Shown piece after piece: positions 23,104 through 35,100 of a stretch of DNA of 64,000 nt (position 1 is its first letter; each line of letters starts with the position of its first letter). The notes under the pieces were generated by a model, which had not been told where the DNA came from, searched no databases, and saw only the letters and a program-made list of their open reading frames with translations. The stretch lies in NCBI GenBank assembly GCA_003116995.1, contig BDSL01000040.1, positions 558,001-622,000 on the forward strand, read 5' to 3'. This DNA is from Yamagishiella unicocca (taxonomy: Eukaryota > Chlorophyta > Chlorophyceae > Chlamydomonadales > Volvocaceae). A program made the position numbers and the translations under genes.

Positions 23104-25505
23104 ATGGAGGGCCGAATAATGGCCACGTCGCGTTTGCTTGCATGCGCGGTGCTCATCATCACACTGGCCGCTGGGACGGCCTCTGCAGGCAAAGGTAAGT
23201 TTGTCCGTCCGAATGCTAGCATGCATGTCGGGCAAGTACCTGCCATAAACACTTCCCTTGGTACTATCTATTCAAACTCTTATAAGTGTGCAAATAAATA
23301 ATCCTACGATGTCATGATACGGGCAGCAGTGATGCTCCAGCAACGGCTCTTCTTTGGATACGAAGAACGTTATTAATAACATCCAAGAAGCATCCACGTA
23401 TCGATGTTGCGATGCACATAGTTGTGCAATGCCGACGCACGTGGGAGTCCTCTCTCGCACGCTTCCTGGTTGGCTGCTGGTTGGCTGGGATGCATGCTGC
23501 TCACTTCTGTCCGACTAGCTGCTTGGGGCCTACGCAGGGGCAATTGCATTATTGACGTCCGCGCACCATACATGGCAATTGCGACGCATCTAACACTCTA
23601 GCTGCCAGTTGCGCTCTGCAGCTAGGACGCGCGCTGGTTGGCTGATGCATGTCCGACTGGGCGCATGTTGTTATTACCCTGCCTTACTCCTATTGTTTAG
23701 GTCACTTAGAGCTCCTGTCCCTTCATTTGCTTTCCTGCAGCAGACCCTGGGTCCAGTCCCTGCTCGACCAACCCATGCACTGCTCCCGGTACCATCTGCG
23801 TGCTGGACGCCTCGGTAAAGAAGGGCTACAACTGCGTCTGCGGACAACCAGGATACGCGCAGTCCGGCAGCGGCACGTGCCAGCGTAAGTGCACGGCCGG
23901 GATTGCTGCGTGAAAGCAGAAAGGATGGAGATGATCGTTGTTGTAACGGTTACAGAGAGATGTAAACATAGCGCAGCGGCGTAGTATCAACTGATACAGG
24001 GGACCAGCAGACCGTAAGTTGGCGCCATGCATGCATCGCTCGGACGTATGGTAGATGATCTCCTTAAAAAGGAAAAGCACTTGCATTCCGACAAAAGAGG
24101 CGCTTAGTGATAGATGTGCAGGTGCAGGTGCGCATGGCATGCGTTAGTTTTCCCAACCAACATAGGCAGTTGTAGGCAGCATCTGGCGTCACATACAGCC
24201 CTCATCCAGCCACCTCCTTGCGTTTCGTTTGCTTCTCATCTCGTTTCGTACCCGATCGATGTTGGTGAACAATCCTTTGTGCATGGCGGATTAAAGTCTT
24301 TTGGTGGAATCGTGTCCTTTTTGTTTACTTTATCATGTACGGTTCCGAAATGCACTTGTGCTGGCAACCAGGGAGCGTCTGCCTATCTGGTGGATCTTAG
24401 CAGGATACCCTCACGATCAACCAACCGAATGAAAGACGAGACTGACGTTGCTGCTGTGGGTGACCCTCCTGCCACATCCCATCTGTGCTTTTTGCTCGTA
24501 GTTATCAAGGCGCCACCACCGCCACAACCGCCACAGCCGCCCAGCCCTTCACCTCCCCCTCCGCCATCTCCTCGTCCTCCCTCACCATCACCACCCTCGC
24601 CCCAACCGCCTAGCCCGCCGCCGCCGCCGCCCCCGCCCTCACCTGAGCCACCTAGCCCGCCGCCACCACCACCACCACCCTCCCCCGAGCCGCCAAGCCC
24701 GCCGCCACCACCCTCTCCCGAGCCGCCAAGCCCACCGCCACCCCCGCCCCCCCCTCCCCCGAGCCGCCCAGCCCGCCGCCACCACCCTCTCCCGAGCCGC
24801 CCAGCCCACCGCCACCCCCGCCCCCGCCCTCGCCTGAGCCACCCAGCCCGCCGCCGCCACCCTCTCCCGAGCCCCCCAGCCCGCCGCCGCCGCCGCCCCC
24901 ACCCTCCCCCGAGCCGCCAAGCCCGCCGCCACCACCCTCTCCCGAGCCGCCCAGCCCACCGCCACCCCCGCCCCCGCCCTCCCCCGAGCCGCCCAGCCCG
25001 CCGCCGCCACCCTCTCCCGAGCCGCCCAGCCCACCGCCACCCCCGCCCCCACCCTCCCCCGAGCCGCCCAGCCCACCGCCACCACCGCCACCGCCCTCGC
25101 CTCAGCCACCTAGCCCGCCGCCCCCACCCTCCCCCGAGCCGCCGAGCCCGCCCCCGCCCCCGCCCCCGCCCTCACCTATTCCACCTAGCCCGCCGCCGCC
25201 CCCACCGTCTCCTGTGCCGCCCAGCCCGCCACCCCCTCCCTCACCACTGCCGCCCAGCCCGCTGCCGCCGCCGCCACCCTCGCCCCTGCCTCCCAGCCCG
25301 CCCCCTTCACCGGTCCCCCCTTCACCCAACCCGCCCAGCCCGCCGCCTCTTCCACCGTCGCCTAAGCAAAATAACGGAACCAATGGGCAGGGGAACGGTA
25401 GGAGGCTACGACGGGCCTTGCTGTAATCCTAAGACGCGAACTGCTATGTGCTCCCTTCGTTTATCTGGGTGTGGACGATTGTTCACGTACCGGTATGAAA
25501 GGTAA
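23104..25505 (+). CDS. EGF-HRGP secreted wall-type protein, paralog 3 (frameshifted rod)
   Basis: Exons 23104-23194, 23741-23884 and 24502 to the stop, with the same phase-1 joins as its paralogs. It has a signal peptide, one EGF-like module (same Cys spacing) and a Ser-Pro rod. Near 24747-24754 a CCCCCGCCC unit is CCCCCCCC. This is the same one-base loss as in paralog 1 but in a different repeat unit. Read literally, the frame becomes Pro/Arg/His-rich and ends at 25505 (412 aa). In the unshifted frame the rod continues to the family tail NNGTNGQGNGRRLRRALL and stops at 25426. Intron 2 is about 190 bases longer than in the paralogs and holds fragments of repeat A. Function as for paralog 2: extracellular matrix, by composition. 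Confidence 0.8.
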
Positions 25506-26037
25506 AATTCGCATCCATGTATTTGCAAGGAAACCTTCGCTAAGGTCGAAAGCATCGAAACGAGATAGCATCCATGGACTGTCCGCTTGTCATTGCTCGC
25601 AGCTAGCGCCGGTCACCATGCGGTCGTTGGTGGTGGTTGTTGAAGATGAGAAGCGCGTTGCATGGCTAGAACACATAGGCAGTTATAGTGTGATTTACTA
25701 TGTGCGTCGTCAGCGGCGGCACTGCTATACGAATGAGACGCACTGTGCAGCGCTGTGCTACTTTGGCTTGACTCTGCGCTTTATTGACAAATGTGGTCCC
25801 TGTGCGACAAAATGAAGGCGCACTATTTAACGGCAAGTTGCATTGATTGCAGGGGCAGTACGCATGTGCCGCTATGCGCACATTTTGTGTGTACTTGTGC
25901 AACGGACCCAAGCGGACGGCTGCCTGCATAGTGCGAGTAACCTGCTCATCTTTTTATTACTCCGCGCGGAGCAAATTAACATTGGACACATTATTCACCT
26001 CACTGCCTGCATTCATCCTACTTGTGATTTGTTATGA

Positions 26038-26042
26038 TGTAA
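26038..26042 (+). terminator. Probable polyadenylation signal TGTAA, paralog 3
   Basis: TGTAA about 610 bases past the family stop at 25426, in a 3' flank homologous to those of paralogs 1 and 2. Confidence 0.5.
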
Positions 26043-28103
26043 TACCAGTAACGGCTTGTGATTGTCACCCTCGGTCGGGCAAGCCTAGAGCAAGAGCAAG
26101 AGCTCATGTTAATGGCATCACCATATGAGAGCCGCGGCTGAACCCAGCTGGCGCTGCCTAGGACACAAGCAAGCCTCGAAAAGCACAACAGCGGCCGGGC
26201 AAAACAGACAAGCGAAGCGACCCAGAAAACGTGGCCGCAAGCCAGAGCCAGCAGCTAACACACAGCCAGCGAGCAGACACCCCCAAAGGCACAGGGAGAA
26301 AACACAGGACGGATACATACCCCGCCGTGCCCCACGACGGCGAGGCCCCAACAAACAAGACAACCTGGGCAGCCGAAGGCGAACCGCGGGAAAACACAGC
26401 AGACGGGTTCACCAGCAGCCTTCAGCCGACGGGCGCCCAGGCCATCGAGCACCCACCCGCGATCACGGGCACCTCTCTGCGTTAGTCATTGAAGTAAGGG
26501 GAGATCCTTGCCCAACGTGCGATGCAGCATGGTATATGCCCGGTACATTCATAGTACATACATTCATGGTACATTTCCGGTAGGGCCCTACGTACCGTAA
26601 CATCGTATACTGCTACGGATGGAAGTTAGCCGTCGACTTGTGTACTTCACGAAATGCCTACTCGGCATGTTGAACGTCACAGAAATGTGAGAGACTGGAG
26701 ATACCGGTAGATGCTCTCGGATGTTGGGCATGCCCAACTGGTATTCAGACGTTTAGCGCTAAGCAGGCATCTTGATGACACTGCGCGACAAACGGTGGAG
26801 AACGACGGTGGTGGATGATTATATTACAGGAAATGATTATTTACCTATGTCGGACATGCAGCTCAACAGCGCGGTTACAGACGAAGCGCAGCTTGGTCCG
26901 AGGAGGTACCGTGCCTAGTGAGCCAAAGTGCGATACATCTAGGGGCATAGACTCATATGGACCGCACTTGATCGGATCCGTTTCGTTTTCCCACGTTCCG
27001 GTATTCGGTTAATAACTGCTCGTCTGTTATGTATACGGGTATATTAACTCCTGCGTGGACCCATGAAATTCGGTGCGCGATTGGCTTAGGATTATTCAAC
27101 TTGCAATTAGTAAGTATACCGGTAATGCCGACGCAGCGGGAAAAAGCGAGTATGTATAATGGGCACGACGTCGGCGCTGACGAACGGTCGCGGTCTCGTG
27201 AACGAAGCCGACGCAATGCCGTCGCGAGCGGAATCCAAATTCAGAAAGGTACGGGCGTATATGTCCGCGCAGGTAGTTGCTTTCGCGATATGGTGATGCC
27301 TTGCGTGGACGAGCGGCGACACGTTATGGCTTAGAGGCAGTGGTGGGACGTGGAGGTCGTCGCCTCTAAGCTAGCTAGGTTCTGTATGGAAGCCGTACAT
27401 GTGGCCAGAGCCATTCTTCCGGGCGCTCTCGCTCCCTGTTTCGGCAACCTGCCTGCACAGTGAGTGCTTTACTGTCGTTTTCCTCGTTAGCTTTTACTTT
27501 GGGGGGCCGTTTGGCCCCAGGACCATCTTCAGGTTGGCCCCAGGACCATCTTCAGTTGGCCCCAGGACCATCTTCAGGTTGGAGGCCCAAGCGAGGGCCG
27601 GCTGCGGAATGGCAGTCGGCGGTGCCATGACAGGCTGCGCAAGAGCTACCGGCGTCGGGTTTGAAGTCCACACTACTGTGATCGCGGGAGCGGTTGCTAT
27701 GCTGGAACTGCAGCAGCATTTTTGGGAACTGGTGGGAACAGGGGCAGGAACTCGAGACTGCGTGGGCGGGTTGGCCGCCTTTGTCCCGCCTTTGCCCTGA
27801 CGATCTTGTCCACAAATGCGTCATGCCGCTCTTCGAGAGCCTAGCCGCAGACTGCTTTTACGTGGTCTATCTGTAGCCGCTGCAACTTTATATGCTGGCG
27901 ACGCCGTCGGAGGAAGACGAGGCGGCTGAGGGGGGGCCCCGGCGCGATCACCGGCTCCCAGGCGCCAACGGTGGGAGGCGTGGTCTGAGCCGGCCTGACA
28001 GCAGCATCTGCCACCCCACCGTTTTGGGTCCTTGTAACCCTGTCCCAGTAACGAGGTTGATCCCTATTTTTTTTTGTAACCCTCACCCACTAACGATACA
28101 CAC
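26043..28103. other. Spacer, no gene recognised
   Basis: Contains three tandem units of TTGGCCCCAGGACCATCTTC at about 27510-27583 and a Lys/Arg/Gln-rich open frame at 26125-26583 with no domain or splice support. Confidence 0.45.
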
Positions 28104-28157
28104 CGTTGTTGTTGTAACGGTTACAGTGGGTTCCAGACCAAGAGGTAGAACCATCGG
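28104..28157 (-). repeat. Dispersed repeat A copy
   Basis: Starts GTTGTTGTTGTAACGG and ends GGTAGAACCATCGG. It is a minus-oriented copy of the family described at 15529-15658. Confidence 0.75.
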
Positions 28158-28651
28158 CTTCAGTTGTTCTCGGCGATAGCAGCCTCAAGCGCCTGGATGC
28201 GAGACCATTTGAGTCTTGTTTGGCGCTGTCACGATCGACCTGGTGATCGAGCTGGTGATCGACACAGCGCGTGCGAGACACCAGAACCCGCTCAGCAGTG
28301 GGGTGCAGTAACAGCAATGACTTCGGAAAGGCAGCAGTCGCGCCGAGCCCGGCTAAGTTGTACGGCACAAAATCAGGGACGTCCAATAGCAGCGGCGGCT
28401 ACAAACAACCGGTCGGCAGTACGACAGGGTCATCATGTACGACAGCCACGGTTGTAAGCCGCTCGGCGCTGCTATATCAGGCGGGGAAGAGCCTTCCCAC
28501 CATCTCGAGCATGCCTTTTCAGCGCCTATGAAACTTGTCCTTAACGGCAAGGCTTGCCCAAACGGGAAGATTTGCCTTTTTAATGGTAAGGCTTGCCCTA
28601 ACCGCCCAGGTGTCATACCGGTAGCCCAGAAGTAAAGTCTAACGAGAAAAA

Positions 28652-28709
28652 TGACAATGCCCGATGGTTCTACCTCTTGGTCTGGGACCCACTGTAAACG
28701 TTACAACAG
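28652..28709 (+). repeat. Dispersed repeat A copy
   Basis: Plus-oriented copy running from GACAATGCCCGATGG to GTTACAACAG. Confidence 0.75.
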
Positions 28710-28903
28710 TAAAGCTCTCACTGAGCAGGCAGAATGCTGTGAAAGGACCAAGTCATCAGCGGTCCCTCCGGCCCCTCCCCTTTCCCTTCGAGCCGAGGCT
28801 CCGTTGGCACCGCGAAACAATACCCCAGCAATGACGAGAGACGTATTACATGAGGCTGCAGTACGGAACTACCGCAGGCAGTAGCGCATGCTGCTACGCA
28901 TTG

Positions 28904-28908
28904 TTACA
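28904..28908 (-). terminator. Possible polyadenylation signal for the GT90 gene
   Basis: TTACA on the plus strand is TGTAA on the minus strand, about 270 bases past the GT90 stop. A second candidate lies near 28845. Confidence 0.35.
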
Positions 28909-29177
28909 GCGTCATCGATGCATGGGATCTCAGCCGGAACACACGCACCAGTCCGCACGCCGTGCACAGTCTATCCATCAAACCAATGGTCCCATTTCTC
29001 TCGATCACCCCCACGTGTCGCTGTCGCTGCTTCCTCTTTCCCGGTTCACGCGGGGTCCGCTCCACCCCACATGCATAATCACTCAGTCAATCGGACTTTC
29101 GATTAACCGGCATTCGTGGCTCAGCCGTTTGTGGCCCAGCCCTGCTTATGCACACGCGGTCCCCTCTATGCCTGCTG

Positions 29178-32100
29178 CTATGTTCTCAATTGGGTAAATG
29201 ACTGGAGCTGCTTCATCAAGCCGGCCAGCGTCAGCCCTTTCCCGTCCGTCCCGTCGTCTTCCGCGGCCCATTTAAGCTCCTCCACAAAATACTCCAGGTC
29301 CCTAAACAGGGAGTTGTAAATGCCGACCGCGCGCTTCACGTACATCGCCTTTGCAAACTGCGATAGGTACGTGTACGCAAACTGCTGCGCTTCGCCCGCT
29401 ATCCGCTGGCAGCGCCCCGGGTCGGCCTCCAGCGACTTGAGCACCTGAGTGGGTGGGAGCGTGCGGCGACAAGGGGTGGGTGGTTATTTTTCAAGGCGGG
29501 AGTCGGGACCGGGGTGGGTGTGTGTTTTTCAAGGCGGGAGTCGGGACCGGAGGTTGCGAGTCCAGGCTTGCCGTGAAGCCGACGACCCAGCGGGCGCCCA
29601 TCTGTGCCGCCGGAGCAACACGGCTGCAATCGCCGTGGAGCCTCAGTGGATGCCGGTACGTTTGGGATTTGACCCCGGTACTTAATTGTCGGTCACGTGA
29701 TTGTCGGTCACGTGATTGTCGGGGTCACGTGCTTTGTCGATCACGTGATGGTCGGTCACGTGATTGTCGGTCACGTGATTGTCGGTCACGTGATTGTCGG
29801 GGTCACGTGATTTGTCGATCACGTGATAGTCGATCACGTGATGGTCGATCACGTGATTGTCGGTCACGTAATTGTCGGTCATGTGATTGTCGGTCTGTCG
29901 TAATTGTCGGTCATGTGATTGTCGGTCTGTCGGTCACGTTCGAAACGTCGGATACAGGCAGCACGAAAGAGGAATGTGCAGCGCAGGCGTCAGCTGTACG
30001 GCGCTGCCGGGCCTGCCGCGGCCAGGCTGTAGCGGTTGGCTTACGTAGGTGCATCTGCTGCCCGGGCGTGGTTTTACGCATCGGGGATTAGGAGGTGTAG
30101 TAGACGGGGGGTTTGCCTCATTACGGCAGATTTTCACGGCCATGGCAACCTCTACATGGCTTAGACATGGCCAGGGCGCTCGTCGCACGTGCCCATGACC
30201 CCCCCCCTCCACTGACCCCCGGGTCGCACCGGTATTACGTTGTCTTTAGTAAACGGCACATAGTGCACGTTCGCCTTGAGAGACCTGGCGGGAGGGGGCC
30301 AGTCCCGAAGACCGAGCAGGTGGCGGGGCCAGGTGGTGGTGGGAGCAGGTGGTGAGAGGAGGTGGTAAGAGCCGGGGGCGGGGCCAGGTGGCGGTGGGAG
30401 CAGGTGGTGAGAGCAGGTGGTGAGAGCCGGGGGCGGGGCCAGGTGGTGGTGGGAGCAGGTGGTGAGAGCAGGTGGCGGGGCCAGGTGGTGGGAGCAGGTG
30501 GCGGTGGGAGCAGGTGGTGAGAGCAGGTAGTGGGAGCAGGTGGCGGGGCCAGGTGGTGGTGGGAGCAGGTGGTGAGAGCAGGTGGTGAGAGCAGGTGGCG
30601 GGGTCAGGTGGTGGTGGGAGCAGGTGGTGAGAGGAGGTGGTGAGAGCAGGTGGCGGGAGCAGGTGAGGTGGCGGGGCGTGCGGTCAAGGAGACGTACAAC
30701 ACAACAGCCGCACTCGTCAGCTCTCCTCGCTCGCTCTGTACCGCATGAGTCACAACTCAGCAGCAGTCCTTCTGTACGGCAGCGGTTTCCCTGTCCATGT
30801 ACGGCAGCAGTAGCGACTGATCTCATAAGGCGGCTGTAGCAAAAAGGGGCCTGGGGCGGGTCTTCCCTGGCTTTTGGTGGCCCCGACACGTTCTCAGATT
30901 TCGAGCCCAGCCCCTGCTACAGACCCTAAACCTCTCACTCCGCTTACCCCCGTCCGCCCCTCGCCAACACCTCCCTCCCTCACCGGTAATAGTACTCAAT
31001 CCACGGTGTTGTCTCCTGGCAGTGGCGTGGGCGTCCGTAGTGGTGGAGTGACGCAGCAGACGGGTCAGCGGAGGGGTCAGTGGAGGGGTCAGTGGAGGGG
31101 TCAGTGGAGGGGTCAGGGAGGGGTCAGGGAGGGTCAGTGGAGGGGTCAGTGGAGGGGTCAGTGGAGGGGTCAGTGGAGGGGTCAGCGGAGGGGTCAGCGG
31201 AGGGGTCAGTGGAGGGGTCAGTGGAGGGGTCAGTGGAGGGGTCAGTGGAGGGGTCAGCGGAGGGGTCAGTGGAGGGGTCAGTGGAGGGTCAGCGGAGGGG
31301 TCAGTGGAGGGGTCAGTGGAGGGGTCAGTGGAGGGGTCAGTGGAGGGGTCAGCGGAGGGGTCAGTGGAGGGGTCAGTGGAGGGGTCAGTGGAGGGGTCAG
31401 CGGAGGGGTCAGTGGAGGGGTCAGTGGAGGGGTCAGTGGAGGGGTCAGTGGAGGGGTCAGTGGAGGGGTCAGTGGAGGGGTCAGTGGAGGGGTCAGTGGA
31501 GGGGTCAGTGGAGGGGTCAGTGGAGGGGTCAGTGGAGGGGTCAGTGGAGGGGTCAGTGGAGGGGTCAGCGGAGGGGTCAGGGAGGGGTCAGGGAGGGGTC
31601 AGTGGAGGGGTCAGTGGAGGGGTCAGTGGAGGGGTCAGTGGAGGGGTCAGCGGAGGGGTCAGTGGAGGGGTCAGTGGAGGGTCAGTGGAGGGGTCAGTGG
31701 AGGGGTCAGTGGAGGGGTCAGGGAGGGGTCAGTGGAGGGGTCAGTGGAGGGGTCAGTGGAGGGGTCAGCGGAGGGGTCAGTGGAGGGGTCAGTGGAGGGG
31801 TCAGTGGAGGGGTCAGTGGAGGGGTCAGTGGAGGGGTCAGTGGAGGGGTCAGTGGAGGGGTCAGTGGAGGGGTCAGTGGAGGGGTCAGTGGAGGGGTCAG
31901 TGGAGGGGTCAGTGGAGGGGTCAGTGGAGGGGTCAGTGGAGGGGTCAGCGGAGGGGTCAGTGGAGGGGTCAGTGGAGGGGTCAGTGGAGGGGTCAGTGGA
32001 GGGGTCAGTGGAGGGGTCAGTGGAGGGGTCAGTGGAGGGGTCAGCGGAGGGGTCAGTGGAGGGGTCAGTGGAGGGGTCAGTGGAGGGGTCAGTGGAGGGG

Positions 32101-35100
32101 TCAGCGGAGGGGTCAGTGGAGGGGTCAGTGGAGGGGTCAGCGGAGGGGTCAGTGGAGGGGTCAGTGGAGGGGTCAGTGGAGGGGTCAGTGGAGGGGTCAG
32201 CGGAGGGGTCAGTGGAGGGGTCAGTGGAGGGGTCAGTGGAGGGGTCAGTGGAGGGGTCAGGGAGGGGTCAGTGGAGGGGTCAGTGGAGGGGTCAGCGGAG
32301 GGGTCAGCGGAGGGGTCAGTGGAGGGGTCAGTGGAGGGGTCAGTGGAGGGGTCAGTGGAGGGGTCAGCGGAGGGGTCAGCAGAGGGTCAGCGGTACACGC
32401 AAAGATCCGTCGCAGCGCGAAGCGAAGTAGTACGACACGCGCAAGCGACAAGACCCGCAGTTGCGGCGCAGCGGTGGTGTGATGCGGTGCAGCCAGGTGC
32501 CGACCCACCCACCCACCCAGCCACCCCTCCCACGCACCCACTTCTCCAGCATGCATCTCAAAACGTCTGGTCTAAACAGTGTTTTCGGGCATCCACGGGT
32601 CTTCCTCGAACCCACCCCTCGTCACCCTCCCTGCCCTGCCACTCTCCCTCCCTGCCCTGCCACCACCGCCCCAACAGCCACCTTGAGCACCACGCTATTG
32701 GTCCCCATCAGCTTGCCGAGGCGGCAGGAGGCTCTGAAGCCGTCCGCGGAGAGCAGGTACTTGTAGCGCGCGTGGTCAGGGATTGTCACGAAGTCGGCCT
32801 TTGGGGGGAGGACGGGGAAGTGTGGGGGGGTGGCGAGAACCCCCGGTTCCACGACAGGGGAAACGGAGCGCAGAAACGTGCTTGCTGGCAGCTTTCGAAC
32901 GCGCGTTTTAGGGTGCACGCCGGGGGTGGCATAAAGACCGGTTACACGGCATACCTTTTGGTCTGGAACCCACTGTAACCGTTACAACAACAACAGTGAC
33001 ATAGGTGTAATGCTGGGGGGCCAGCAGGGGGTAGGTCGGCGGCCGCAGGTAGTGCGTGAGCAGCAGGATGGGTACCGATGAGGCGAGGTGTGGGCGAGAC
33101 CCGCACGGTACGGACTAGGACAAGGACACGCGCGAGGGGCACAGCGAGAGGTGCTGACGAACGACGGCGCGGGGCACGGCTGCGTGCGTGTGTTTGGGAT
33201 GGAGCTACGGGAGCGGGGGAGTGGACGTGTGGAGGGGTGAATGCGAAAGGCGGCTGCTTGCTTGTTTTGGCCCAATGGAACCCAAGGGGGCGCGAGGCGG
33301 TATCTCCTGTCCCTCCCTCCATCCCATACGTGCGGAGGCCCTCCCTCCCTCCGCCGCGTTTTCCTTGCACCCCTCCTCCCCCCGTCCCTCCCTCCAAGTT
33401 CTCCAGCATGCATCTTGTAACATCTGTCCTAGAAGGTGTTTCTCGCATCCACGGGTCTCCCGCGCAACCCTCCCTCCGTCGTGTAACCTGGTCCTTTCGC
33501 CACCGCCCCCTACCTGCTTACAAGACGCACCCGCGCATCGTATCTTCATCTCCTCATCCGCCCCCCCCGTCTCGATCCTCATCGGCCCCCCGTCCCCTCC
33601 CTTCGCACACACACCCGCCTCGTCTCTTCATCTCTTCATCCTGTCATGTCATTTACAACGGTTTCCTGTCGCTCCCTCTCCTCTCACATCCCCTCGCCTC
33701 CCACATCCCCTCGCCTCTCACGTCCCCTCTCCTCTCACATCCCCTCTCCTCTCACATCCCCTCGCTTCTCACATCCCCTCGCTCTCACATCCCCTCTGAT
33801 CTCACCAGCTGCACGTTCCGTTGCCTGCTGAGGTTGTTTGTGATGCCTGCATCCAGCAGCCTCTGGCCGTCCGGGTCGCTCTGTTGCAACTGCATGATCC
33901 ACAGCCGTGTGTTGTTGGGCCGCATCAGCTCCTGCGGGGCCGAGTCGACGAGCGAATTGACCCACGGCATGTGGTGAGCTAGGTAAGCGTCTGGGGCAGG
34001 ATGCGGATCGAGCATCCTAATTAGGGCCTAGGGCGGCGATACCAATCCGGGTAGTTGCGCCAGGCGGGCGGAAAGGGCAAGGCCCATAGGCCAGCAAGGA
34101 GGCCGCGCGGTGGGCGTCGAAGGACGCCCAGGCCGGGGCGCCGGCGCTTACACTTCGTGGAAAAAAGTCGAAACCCAACGATGTCTGGAGGATCGATTGT
34201 CACGTCACGTCATGCTGGGGGAAGCGGCACGGATCATCGCGCAACCCATCGCCGTACCACGTGCCGTACCACATGCCGTACGCACCATCCGAACACACAC
34301 ACACACACACACACATCGCATCACAGCATCCCACAGCATCCCTTTCTCTCCTCCTCCCCCTCTGTGCCACAGCGTGCCTGCTTGCGTGCATCCCTGTACG
34401 GCTCGCTGCATTGCCTGCTTGCGCCCTTATGCCACATCTCCGCGTTTTCTTCATCACTTCTTTTCCTTACAACGCATTAATAACTACTCTACCATAGACG
34501 CGGCGCGCTCACGTGTGTCCTTGCCTTTCCATTCGCCCCGCATGTCTCTCTCGCCCTTCAACCTAACGCTAACGTTCTGCTGCTTCGCCTGGTCCTTCTT
34601 CCTCTCCTTTCCCAGGTCAGTTTCCTCGCATTTGGCATGGGCTGGGATTCCTGTGCCGGGCACTCTGTCTGTTACTGGCATTGCACGCGAAGTTGTCACC
34701 TATACCTCTGCCTTGCGCACTAGGATAGGTAAATAGGTACATAGGCTAGGTAGTTGTAGGTGCTTCGCGCCACGCCTACGCCGCAGCAGCGCGGCGTCGG
34801 TTGTTGGGGCGCAACCGTCTTTCTGGCTATCGGAGCGCTGCGCGGCCGCCGACTACATAATTGGACTTCTGGCTTCTCGTGGACCCAGTCTGGGCTTCTT
34901 TCGGTAACTATTGGCGCCCCGCACTGACTCCGGATTCCTTGGTCTCCTCGCGCTACGTCTACTTCGCGGCTCAGCTCAGCATTTATAAAACACACACACA
35001 CACACACACACCTGCATCGCGGCGCGCATCAGTGCCTTGTCCTTCTTCTTCTCCCAGGGGTAAAATATAAGTTTGCCGTAGATGTGATTGAAGAACGGCA

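Noticed and set aside
26125..26583. 152-codon basic open frame
   Set aside because: Composition is that of GC-rich non-coding DNA; no splice sites, domain or homologous copy in the window.
29684..29940. Regularly spaced short repeats resembling a CRISPR array
   Set aside because: The units are contiguous 15-mers without unique spacers, and the genome is eukaryotic.
30874..32978. Very long plus-strand open frames (390-630 codons) of SVEG, WRGQ or SGGV repeats
   Set aside because: They are the three frames of a 12-base minisatellite with no stop codon in the unit, lying in an intron of a minus-strand gene.
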